The notes under the pieces: generated by a model | What the model was told of the DNA's origin: nothing | What the model saw: the letters and a program-made list of their open reading frames with translations, nothing else | The model's database searches: none | Part shown: in pieces, positions 23,955-34,850 of the stretch | Layout: every line of letters starts with the position of its first letter | How positions within the stretch are numbered: position 1 is the first letter of the stretch | Made by a program: the position numbers and the translations under genes | From: Petunia secreta | Lineage: Eukaryota > Streptophyta > Magnoliopsida > Solanales > Solanaceae | NCBI GenBank assembly: GCA_029990175.1 | Contig: JARKIP010000048.1 | Span: forward strand, 26,870,001-26,934,000 | Direction of reading: 5' to 3' | DNA: 64,000 nt

Positions 23955-24411
23955 TTCAAGTTAGCGGTATGAGTTAATGCTCTAAGTGGAGGAGTCTTCC
24001 TCTAATTGATACCGAATCATAATATTAAATCTCTAAGGAGTTTCTGAAGCGTAAGCTAATTCTTAGTTCCATCGACTTGTTCTATATCGTAAAGTATATC
24101 GACGAGGTGATTTGTCGGCAGAATCATGTTAATCCATCCAGAGTTTCGTGTATCTTTCTTTTGAAAATATAAGAACTCTCCTCTCGTGATCGAGGAAGGA
24201 TCAGCTTAGTTAGAATAAGCTGGGCAACGATGTGAGGATATTATCAAGATATATTTTATTCCAAGAGTTCGGTGTACGTGTATTCTATAATAAGGAAATA
24301 ATTCCCGTGGAGTAGCTCATGAAGGTCGTCCAAGTTCTCTTGTTATCTGCGTGAATCTTGCTTTAGACTTAGGCTCGTTCAAGGGCGAACGAGAGTTTAA
24401 GTGAAGGAGAA
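23955..24411 (+). mobile_element. 3' internal end and polypurine tract of element A
   Basis: Matches 36110-36574 and the inverted 32848-33300. It ends in CGAACGAGAGTTTAAGTG then AAGGAGAA immediately before TGAAACGACC. The purine run at 24399-24411 is the polypurine tract of LTR A. Confidence 0.7.
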
Positions 24412-25535
24412 TGAAACGACCTCGGTTAGTCGTTTCGGAAGTTAGGACTCCGATTGACGTGCCGATAATTTTAAAATATTTGTAATGTCCATTAGGAACT
24501 GTCTGTAAAATTTGAGCTAAATCAGACCTCGTTTGGTAGGCATCGGAAGAAGATTTCAGTTTTTATTGACAACAAATATTAAAAAGAGATTTTTGAGCTC
24601 GATTTTTGTGAACGAACTCCGATTCAAAATACGAAAGTGCCGTTAGGTTCGTATGATTACTTTTGACTTTTGCGAACTTTTGAAAGTTAATTTCGATGTT
24701 GTTCGGCTAGTTTCCGCTAAAATGTCGAAAGTTAAATAATTTGACCTTTTCCATTTAAATTCGCACCTTGAGTTTCGGGAGTCCGATTGAGATCCGCCTT
24801 CACGAGTATGTCACATATATTTTCTATAACTTGTATGCGAAAGTTGGAATTATTTCGAATATCGTAGGGTACCGTTTTAATTTTTGTCACGAAAAGAAAA
24901 AAAAATAAAAGAAAATGAAAATGGAAAAGGAGAAAAAGACAAAATAGGAGAAAGAGAAAGAAATGACTGGCGGTGGTCATCATATGCTAAGTACGAAAGG
25001 TACAGAAATATTTAGAACAGAAAACATTAGAAACGAAATAGAGAAAATTATCAGAAAAAAATGCCAGAAAATGAGAAAAGAGGCCGGAGAAAAGTAGAAT
25101 TTTCACCCTGAAACATTCAGGTAATGATCCTATTATATTATTTGAGTTTATTACGTGTGTTTGAATATATTTTTACGGTAAAAATTGAGATATTAGACAT
25201 CTTCCTAATAATTTCAATTAATAGTTTAAAGGGTCAAATGAACCCCGATAATGGAAATGAATATATATTCGTACTCAGTGAGTTATGGCGAACATATAAT
25301 TGTAATTTATTTGGGGTTTGGTTGTGTGACCTTAAACCCTGTATATATGCCTGGCCTGCGTATTGCGTATGCAAATAAGGTATCAGGTTCCTAACCGGAA
25401 TGCCCTAAGATGTGAGGAATGAAGCTTTTAGCGTAATTTGATATATTTTTCTGCTTATTGAATAGATTTGGATCGTTTGGCAATAAAACCAAAGGACAAG
25501 CGGTTATTGAGTGGATGTACTAACTTTGCAACAAG

Positions 25536-26688
25536 GTAAGTGTTTATATCCATTTCTTTGGAGGCCCTTGGCCTTGTGGATATTCTACCACGTGTTCCTT
25601 ACGTGTGTAGCTGCCGATAGGCGTACTCATTACGCCTTAGCTTTGAATTTACATTGTATATTTTATGTTATGCTCTGTTGTTGGTATTGCATTGAGCATA
25701 TGAGCATTGCACTCTGGTTCTGAGTATTGCATATACTTCCCGGTTGGCGATGAGAGTACCGCACCGACGAATGGTCATTATTGCATATACTTCCCGGTTG
25801 GCGATGAGAATCCCGCACTGGTGAAGGGTCATTAGTGCATATACTTCCCGGTTGGCGATGAGAGTCCCGCACCAGTAAAGGGTCATTATTGCATATACTT
25901 CCCGGTTGGTGATGAGATTCCCGCACCGGTGAAGGGTCATCATTGCATATACTTCCCGGTAATCGATGAGAGTCCCGAGCCGGTGAAGGGTCATTTTTGC
26001 ATATATCTCTTGGTAGACGATGAGAGTCCCGCGCCAGAGATAGGTATCAGGCATATGTGACTACATTGCATCGTACCGCATTCATCACATCTCATTGCAC
26101 CGCATACTGACTATTGTGTGTATTGTGTTGTGTTTTATGTATGCGGTATGTATACTATGTCGTGGACATATCTTAGTTTGCCTATATATTTCTGGCTCGT
26201 ATTCTGGGTTGCGGGGATCGGGTTGCACGCCGCAATGGTATAAATATATGGATCGGGTTGCACACCGAACGGCATAAATATATGGATCGGATTGCACGCC
26301 GCAACGGCATAAATATATGGATTGTGTTGCACGCCGCGATAGTATGAATATATGGATCGGGTTGCACGCCGCATCATGATGAATATATGGATCGGGTCGC
26401 ACGTTGCAACAGGATGTATTTCTGATTATTGATGTGTTCGGGATACCTATATGTTCTGGCTATCTACGTTCCTGGTTGTTAATGAGTTTGTGATTCCATA
26501 CGTGTTTCTAATTATTATCTGGCTCTGCCTTTTCATAATTAAAATAAGAGGAATTTGATTTATCTGTTTCTTTTCTCCCTGGCTAGCTATCCTATTCTTT
26601 AAGGTGGCTAGTCTGCCCCACTTATTGAGTCCTCTTGACTCACCCTTGTTTGGTGTTTGTTTCTTGTCTATCTATTTCATTTCGGCAG
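25536..26688 (+). other. predicted intron inside LTR A
   Basis: Donor CAAG|GTAAGTG at 25536 is a near-perfect plant 5' splice site. The acceptor at 26688 (TTTCGGCAG|GT) follows a pyrimidine-rich tract. The 1,153-bp interval holds both tandem-repeat blocks. The same pair exists in copy F at 37659 and 38926, and on the minus strand in copies D and G. Splicing is inferred; no transcript evidence is available here. Confidence 0.4.
25730..26055 (+). repeat. 54-bp VNTR, 6 units
   Basis: Six 54-bp units, mostly of the GGTTGGCGATGAGAG type followed by GTAATCGATGAGAG and a terminal GTAGACGATGAGAG unit. Confidence 0.92.
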
Positions 26689-27045
26689 GTTCGCTCCAGG
26701 ATTGAGTTCGTCACGTTGTGAAGGAGCGAAGACGACTTCCGTTGTCAGGATGAGCTAGCTTTTATTCCGGATTACCACCTGCTTTGTGTTTATTATTTCA
26801 GTTGTATTTTGCTCCCTTCAGGAGGTATCTGTCTTCTTTTGTACTCTTAAATGTCTCGTCTGGATAACCCTAAACTTAGTATATTGGGTAGTCAGCTGTA
26901 ATTTCTTCTGTACAGCTTAGAGATACAGTATGTTTGTGTTTTTTTCTCAGTCTTGTTCTTATTTATGAACTGTTATATTTATTTTCCTAATTTAATTGGT
27001 AAGGGTTCGCCCGACGGGTCTAGGGGAGGATGTCAGGTGCCCGAC

Positions 27046-28506
27046 ATGCCCGACATCTTCCCCTAGACCCGTCGGGCGAACCCTTACAAATTAAATTAGG
27101 AAAATAAATATAACAATTCATAAATAAGAACAAGACTTTGAAAAAAAAAAAAACACAAACATACTGTATCTCTAAGCTGTACAGACAAAATTACAGTTGA
27201 CTACCCAATATACTAAGTTTAGGGTTATCCAGACTAAACATCTAATAGTACAAAAGAAGACAAATACCTCATGAAGGGAGCAAAACGCAACTGAAATAAC
27301 AACCAATAAACTGGTGGCCATCCGGAATAAAAGCTGGCTCACCCTGACAGCTGAAGTCGTTATCGCTCCTTTACAATGTGGCGAACTCAATCCTGGGGCG
27401 AACCTGCCGAAACGAAATAGATAGATAAGAAACAAACAACAAACAAGGGTGAGTCAAAAGGACTCAATAAGTGGGGCAGACTAGCCAGCTCAAAGAATAG
27501 GATTGCTAGCCAGGGAGAAGAGAAACAGATAAACCAAATTCCTCTTATTTAATCTATGAAAAGGCCGAGCCAGATAATAACTAGAAACACATATGGAATC
27601 ACAAACTCATTAACAACCAGGAACGTAAGATAGTCAGAACATATAGTTATTCCGAACACATCAACAATAAGAAATACATCCTGTTGCGGCGTGCAACCCG
27701 ATCCATATATTCATCCTGTTGTGGCGTGCAACCCGATCCATATATTCATACTGTCGCAGTGTGCAACTCGATCCATATGTTTATGCCGTTACGGCGTGCA
27801 ACCCGATCCCTGCAGCCCAGAATACGATCCAGAAATATATAGGCAAACTGAGATATGTTCCACGACATAGTATACATACCGCATACATAAAGCACAACAC
27901 AATACACATAATAGGCAGTATGCGGTGCAATGAGATGGGATGAATGTGGTACGCTGCAATGCAGTCACCTATGCCTGATACCTATCTCCAGCGCGGGACT
28001 CTCATCGTCTCCCAGGAGATGTATACAATAATGATCCTTCACCGGCTCGGGACTCTCATCGATTACCGGGAAGTATATGCAATGATGACCCTTCACTGGT
28101 GCGGGACTCTCATTGCCAACCGGGAAGTATATGCAATGATGACCCTTCACCAGCTCGGGACTCTCATCCATTACCGGGAGGTATATGCAATGCTCAAAAC
28201 CAGAGTGCAATGCTCATATGCTCAATGCAATATCAACAACAAGGCATAGCATATAATAAACAATGTAAATTCAAAGCTAAGGCGTAATGAGTACGCCTAT
28301 CGGCAGCTACACACGTAAGGAACACGTGGTAGAATATCCACAAGGCCAAGGGCCTCCAAAGAAATGGATACAAACATTTACCTTGTTACAAAGTTAGTAC
28401 ATCCATTCAATAACCGCTTGTCCTTTTGATTAACTGCCAAACGATCCCGCTCTATTCAATAAGCAGAAAAATTATATCAAATAAAGCTAAAGGCTTCATT
28501 CCCCAC
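27046..28506 (-). mobile_element. Tekay/Del-like LTR copy B, inverted, lacking U3
   Basis: On the minus strand it runs from GGGGAATGAAGCC (near 28505) to GGATGTCGGGC (27047). It is therefore truncated at the same left LTR position as copy 2 and lacks the U5 tip. It carries four 54-bp units (27985-28200). With copy A it forms an inverted repeat with arms of about 1.5 kb and a spacer of only a few bases. Confidence 0.82.
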
Positions 28507-28984
28507 CTGACATCCTCCCCTAGACCCGTCGGGTGAACCCTTACCAATTAATTAGGAAAATAAATATAACAATTCATAAATAAGGACAATATTTAAAACA
28601 AAAATACAGCTGATACCTCTAAGTTGTACAAAAGAAATTATAGCTGACTACCCAACATACTAGGTTTAGGGCTATCCAAACTAGACACCTAAGAGTACAA
28701 AAAAAAAACAGATACCTCCTGAAAGGTGCAAAGTGCAACTAAAATAATAACCAATAAACTGGTGGCAATCCGGAATAAAAGCTGGCTCACCCTAACAGCT
28801 GAAGTCGTCTTCGCTCCTTCACAACGTGGCGAACTCAATCCTGGAGCGAACCTGCCGAAATAAAATAGATAGACAAGAAACAAACAACAAACAAGGGCGA
28901 GTCAAAAGGACTCAATAAGTGAGGCAGACTAGCCACCTCAAGGAATAGGATAACTAGCCAGGGAGAAGAAACATATAAACCAAA
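28507..28984 (-). mobile_element. Tekay/Del-like LTR copy C, right-end fragment
   Basis: Minus-strand LTR right part, from an AAATTTGGTTTAT-type position to GGATGTCAG. It includes the CGGCAG acceptor-like and GGGTGAGCC donor-like sites. It joins integrase sequence at 28985 and copy B at 28506. Confidence 0.75.
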
Positions 28985-29411
28985 TAGAGTCATACCTTCT
29001 CCGCGTACGCGGTAAGCCTGTAATGAAGTCCATATTCACAGCTTCCCGTTTCCCTGATGGAATCTCTATTTCCTGAAACAAGGCACTAGGTTTTTGGTGC
29101 TCGATTTTAACCTACCGGCAGTTAGGACACTGAGCCACAAATTCTTCTATGTCACGCTTCATTTCGTCCAACCAGTAAATCTGCTTAAGAACATGGTACA
29201 TCTTAGTCGAACGTGGATGAACAGTGTACCTGGAATAGTATGCCTCAGTCATAATCTGTCCACGTAAATCAGCAACATCAGGAACAAAGTCTATCTTTAT
29301 ACATGAGAACCCCGTTACTGGTAACCCTGTATAGTGACTCCGGTTTTCTTCTGGCTATTTTTCTGTTTTCAACTTGAATTGGATCCTCATACTGACGTTG
29401 TTTTACTTCGA
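28985..29411 (-). pseudogene. chromovirus integrase zinc-binding fragment
   Basis: The minus-strand translation includes VLMYKDRLC, then DLRGQIMTEAYYSRYTVHP, STKMYHVLKQIYW, DEMKRDIEEFVAQCPNCR, a stop, VKIEHQKPSALFQEIEIPS and NMDFITGLPRTRR. This is the H2C2 domain with both His (YTVHP, MYH) and both Cys (CPNC) intact, running into the start of the DDE core. One frameshift near the VPDVADL segment and one in-frame stop make it a pseudogene. It lies directly between LTR fragments D and C. Confidence 0.85.
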
Positions 29412-30953
29412 CATCCTCCCCTAAAACCGTCGGGCAAACCCTTAGCATTTGAATTAGGAAAATAAATATAACAATTCATAAATAAGGACAGGACCTAAAA
29501 CAAAAGCACAGACATATTGATATCTCTAAGCTGTACAAAAGATATTACAGCTGACTACCCATCATACTAGGTTTAGGGCTATCCAGACTAGACATCTAAG
29601 AGTACAAAAGAAAACAGATACCTCTTGAAGGGAGCAAAATGCAACTGAAATAATAAACAATAAACTGGTGGCCATCCGGAATAAAAGCTGGCTCACACTG
29701 ACAGGTGAGGTCGTCTTCGCTCCTTCACAACGTGGTGAACTCGATCCTGGAGCGAACCTGCCGAAACAAAATAGATAGACAAGAAATAAACAACAAACAA
29801 GGGTGAGTCAAAAGGACTCAATAAGTGGGGCAGACTAGCCACCTCAAAGAATAGGATAGCTAGCCAGGGAGAAGAGAAACAAATAAACCAAATTCCTCAT
29901 ATTTAAATTATGAAAAGGCAAAGGCAGATAATAACTAGAAGCACATATGGAATCACAAACTCATTAACAACCGGGAACGTAAGATAGCCAGAACATATAG
30001 ACATCCCGAACATATCAACAATCAGAAATACATCTTGTTGCGGCGTGCAACCTGATCCATATATTCATCCTGTTGTGGCGTGCAACCTGATCCATATATT
30101 CATACTGTCGCGGTGTGCAACCCGATCCATATGTTTATACCGTTGCGGCGTGCAACCCGATCCCCGCAACCCAGAATACGAGCCAAAAATATATAGGCAA
30201 ACTGAGATATGTTCCACGATATAGTATACATACCGCATACATAAAGCACAACACAATACACATAATAGTCAGTATGCGGTGTAATGAGATGGGATGAATG
30301 CGGTACGATGCAATGCAGTCACGTATACCTGATACCTATCTCCGACGCGGGACTCTCATCGTCTACTAGGAGATGTATGCAATAATGATCCTTCATCGGC
30401 TCGGGACTCTCATCGATTATCGGGAAGTATATGCAATGATGACCCTTCACCGGCTCGGGACTCTTATCGATTACCGGGAAGTATATGCAATGATGACCCT
30501 TCACCGGTGCGGGACTCTCATCGCCAACCGGAAAGTATATCCAATAAAGACCCTTCACCGGAGCGGGGCTCTCATCGCCAACCGGGAAGTATATGCAATG
30601 CTCAAAACTAGAGTGCAATGCTCATATACTCGATGCAATACCAACAACAGGGCATAGCATATAATAAACAATGTAAATTCAAAGCTAAGGCATAATGAGT
30701 ACGCCTATCGGCAGCTACACACGTAAGGAACACGTGGTAGAATATCCACAAGGCGAAGGGCCTCCAAAGAAATGGATACAAACACTTACCTCTTCCAAAA
30801 GTTAGTACGGCTAATCAACAACCGGTTTATCCTTTGGTTTCCTTGCCAAACGATCCCACTCTATTCAATAAGCAGAAAAATATATCAATTTAGGCTAAAG
30901 GCTTCATTTTTCACATCTTAGGGCAATCCGGTTAGGAACTTAATACCCACACG
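29412..30953 (-). mobile_element. Tekay/Del-like LTR copy D, right part
   Basis: On the minus strand it extends from CCCTAAGATGTG in distal U3 through GGTAAGTG (about 30790), a five-unit 54-bp array (30330-30620), 36-bp repeats (30030-30160) and CGGCAG, to GGATGTC. The U5 tip is missing. Its left LTR part continues at 32515-32847 beyond an insertion of a different family. Confidence 0.8.
30330..30620 (-). repeat. 54-bp VNTR, 5 units
   Basis: Plus strand shows GGGACTCTCATCG at 54-bp steps (about 30350, 30404, 30458, 30512 and 30566, the last in a variant form). Confidence 0.9.
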
Positions 30954-32514
30954 ACCGGACTGTGTGTCCAGTGTCCAGCCTCTATGGGGGGCTCCAAATA
31001 ATACATAACATGATCACAATATAAGTATAAGCATGTATGAGGCATAACACATGTGGCAACAGTAGATATGGACCCAAAGGAATGTGAAGAAAACTCCGGA
31101 TAGAATTATAGACACAACCTAGAACTCAGAATTTGTCTAACTCTTTGACTTTTATAAAAATTTCGGCAGAGTTTTATCTGTAACTGGATGATCCGCAAAA
31201 ACAGAACCAGCACTATACTATACACAAGAATGGATACTCGGATAAACTGATAACATAAACATGTTAAACGAATAACAAGATGAGACAACTGGATGACATA
31301 ACTCATCCGCAGATAGAATATCTGGACAGCACCACTGTCCTGATTTTCAACCTAATTTTCAGATTGTAAATCAAAGATATAGACTTCATGGTATTCATAA
31401 AAGTTGTAGATATATCTCTTAGGATTCTGGGTATTCTTAAAGTATATAAATATCAATTTTGTACAAGGAGTTATGATCAATATACTAACAGCTGTCCAGA
31501 GATCAAAATGATTTTTCAGATTTTAAAATGTTTTGTCTTGCTGATTCGGACGTCTTTCACCTTGGATTTTAGTACCAAATTAAGTATATAAAAGATTTCC
31601 TTGATACCATACAAGTTTCTCACAAGAGACACGAAGTTTAGAACTAAGAAAAATTTCAAAACCGAAAAGATACATGCCTTGCCAAAAGAAAGGTTTAGTC
31701 TTACATACCTTTGACGTTTCTTGCTTCTAAACCTTGTTTCCTTTGAATTCCACACCTTCTAAAGCTTAAAAAAGCTATAATAAAGCATTTAGGCACTTTA
31801 CTTAGCCATTAAGTAATTCTAAAACTCAAACTACAGATGAAATTGAAGGTAGCGTAACGTTACTTTAATCGCGTAGAGCGTTTTGACGCAATCCGTCTTC
31901 CGTTTTGAGTCAAGATTGATGTTGTTTCTTCAAAATAAAAAATAAAAATAGATTCAAACTGAAGAAAGGTATGTTTATGTCGTGGGGTTACTGAAAAATT
32001 TCGAGAAAGTGAAGGATTTCTCTTTTATAACAAAAACATTTCATTTTTAGCCCTCTTTTGCGCTTATGTCCCTTTTTATGCCCTGGCTTCTGATACTCAT
32101 ATCTCTTTATCTATACATTGTATGAACAAACCGTCAAGAGTGTTGGAAACTACACTCCAAGACCTTCAATTTGGTATATGATATGTCCCCAAAAGACCTC
32201 ATATAACACACAAAATTAATTACTGAAAAAGCTTCGTTACAAGGCAATTCGTTAGTCGGTTTTTACGCAACTTTAATCCGATTTTTTCAAAACTTTATAT
32301 TCAACATATAAACATCATATATGGTCATATTATGACTTTAAACTCACTTAAATATTTCTTAACATATCTTTAGAATGATATACGTCACTTTGGATATACG
32401 GGGTGTAACAATCTTCCCCGTTAGGAACATTCGTCCTCGAATGTCAAACGAAGTACGTAGAAGCATTAAGCAACGATCTATTACATAGTTGTAATAGTGA
32501 AGAGATGTGAAATG
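30954..32514 (-). mobile_element. LTR of a second gypsy family nested in copy D
   Basis: On the minus strand an LTR starts at 32410 with TGTTACACCCCGTATATCC, preceded by GACATTCGAGGACGAATG and an AACGGGGAAGA purine tract. That is the hallmark 3' end of a related Del-type family. It runs down to about 30954, where copy D resumes. Part of it (31145-31510) is duplicated near 23570-23950. About 400 bp of copy D is missing at the site and no target duplication is visible. Confidence 0.65.
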
Positions 32515-32847
32515 TCAAATTATTTAAATTTTGGTATTTTAGCGGAAGTTAGCCGAACAACCTCGAAATTCACTTTCGAAAAAGCACAAAAGTCCCAAAT
32601 AATCATAGGAACCTAACGGCGCTTTCGGATTTCGAATCGGAGCTAATTCGCCAAAGTCGAGCTCGAAAATCTATTTTTAATATTTATCGACAATAAAAAC
32701 TGAAACCTTCTTCCGATGCCTACCAAACGAGGTCTGATTTAGCTCAAATTTTACAGACATGTCCTAATGGACATTACGAATATTTTAAAATTATCGGCAT
32801 GCCAATCGGAGTCCTAACTTCCGAAACAACTACTTAAGGTCCTTTCA
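32515..32847 (-). mobile_element. Tekay/Del-like LTR copy D, left tip
   Basis: On the minus strand it begins TGAAAGGACC at 32847, following a polypurine tract at 32848-32861. It is homologous to the first 330 bp of copies A and F and is the start of a 3' LTR on the minus strand. Confidence 0.8.
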
Positions 32848-34850
32848 TTCTCCTCCACTTAAACTCTCGTTCGTCCTCGAACGAGCCTAAGTCTAAAGAA
32901 AAATTCGCACAGATAACAAGAAAACTTGCACGACCTTCATAAGCTACTCCACGGATATTATCTCATGATTGCAGAATCAGAATTATAACACGAACGCCGA
33001 ACTCTTGGAATTAAACATATCTGGATACTATGATAACATCATTGCCCAACTTATTCGGACTAAGCTGACCCTTTCTCGATCATGAGAGAAGAGTTATATA
33101 TTTTTGAAATGAAGATACACGCAACTCTTGATGGGCTAACATGATTCCACCAACGAATCATCTCGTCGATATATTTTCGATATAGAACAGGTCGATGAAA
33201 CAAAGAATTAGCTTACGCTTCAGCAACGCCTTAGAGATTTAATATTATGATTCCGCATCAATTGGAGATAGACTCCTCCACTTAGAACATAAATTCATAC
33301 AAATAATTTGAATAGAAATAGTCATCCTCGCACAACCTGCTGGATTAAAGAAGACTTAGCTGAGTAGAGAACGCGGCTCAGACCTGAGCTACCAAATTAC
33401 TCTCTCAAGTTGCCAAACAGCTGTAACTCTCGAGTTCACAACTCCATACATTTTCTATAAGCACCACCACTTGATGGATCAAATCAAAGGTTAAATGACG
33501 CCTCTCATTACCCTTAGTAGCCTTAAAAAACAACCATGTGCTTACCCTGCCACCTTGACACGCACTCTGGCTCAACACAGGGAACATCACAAGAGGCTAC
33601 TGACCGCCTAAGCTTACCAGTGCCGAACAAAGAAGAGATGGAAACAGACTGAGGATGGAAATAATTAGAGCTATATGAAGCTCTTCTTCTTATTTATTTG
33701 GCTTACAGAGCTAGACTACTTATGAGTCAGGCTAACCGAAGAATCGCAATTGAAGAAATAGACATAGAATGAGCTTTATAGAACAAAATCTATGTTAAGT
33801 TAACCTTCCTATAAAAAGGAAACTCCGACGATTTACCAGAAAACAATTTTATACGGAGACAAACTTGTAGAATAACATGACTCTACTAGCGTCTCGAACC
33901 AAGAGGAGACACATAGATCGAGTATTACTTACTAACCACTTTACACCGGAAGAAACAATGACACTTTCTGATGGTGACAAACAAGAATCTCATCATCCTA
34001 CCGACACTGGGTTCCAAAGAGAGGCAGACTGACTTGACATTATAACATAATGAGGCATAACAAAATGCCAAGCAAACAATACCGATACTCACTCACAAAT
34101 CTCTCACATTTAAACCAGATAAACTAGTATGGTCATCATAAATGCTAGGAATAAATCATACAAGAAGCTCACCGCTCTACCGCAACTGATTCTTAATAGA
34201 AACGCCATCCCAGGAAACTATGGAAATATGATAAGACAATCATTTCCAAATCGATCGGAAAAATCAAAGCTTACACACATATAAGTGAGCTGGAAATACT
34301 TGGGTGTACTATATCGGATACCTCAGCATCCTACCAAACTGGCAGTTCATTGAACTGCCCCTGCAGCTGAGTTGAGCCACTACCCTGACAATCACTTTAT
34401 GAAGAACCACTGCCACCATACTCTCAACCTCTACTGGATGGTGGAATTTCTTTTGCTGATTGAGATCTAAATAAAATTTCCTGTGACGGTGCAGGTGCCT
34501 GATGACGAGAGAAAGGACGACTGCCTACTTGCCGGATTAAGGAAGAACTCCACCCAAAAATGACAGGCTCACGACACTGATAACACCTTTCTAGTGAAAA
34601 TGGAAGCTGGACAGATTGTTGATAGACTATAAAGAGAAAAACTGGGTCTATCTTAATGAACTACTAGCGTATTTTAAGAATTATGCTCTACCAGCTGAGA
34701 TAACCTGGCAGGTGACCTCCCAAAATAATCAGAACTCTTACCTCCAAATGAGGTACCATAGTTACCCACTAGGGCCACGGGATCTCTTGCCCTCCAGCTC
34801 TAACTCTTCCCGCTCTAACTTATGGTATGCCTAATACCTCTGACAGCTTG
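32848..34850 (-). pseudogene. internal region of inverted element D: gag fragment and 3' end
   Basis: On the minus strand, 34440-34850 matches the gag region at 16340-16730 (RCEAYHKLERE-type text, reversed). 32848-34440 matches the 3' internal part of the plus copy at 35100-36574. The polypurine tract ends at 32848. A 61-codon frame at 33405-33590 has a counterpart at 35838-36044, both containing FFKATKGN and LTFDLIHQ. This may be part of a decayed pol or a family-specific 3' frame. RT and integrase are absent, so large internal deletions preceded or accompanied the inversion. Confidence 0.65.

Larger units (their letters stand above)
24412..27045 (+). mobile_element. Tekay/Del-like 3' LTR copy A
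   Basis: Starts TGAAACGACC after a polypurine tract and is colinear with copy F. It includes a U3 of about 1 kb, GGAATGAAGC at 25416, donor-like CAAGGTAAGTG (25533), a six-unit 54-bp array (about 25730-26055), 36-bp repeats (26215-26420) and acceptor-like TTTCGGCAGG (26681). It lacks the last 40-odd bases of U5 and joins an inverted LTR at 27045-27046 with almost no spacer. Confidence 0.85.
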
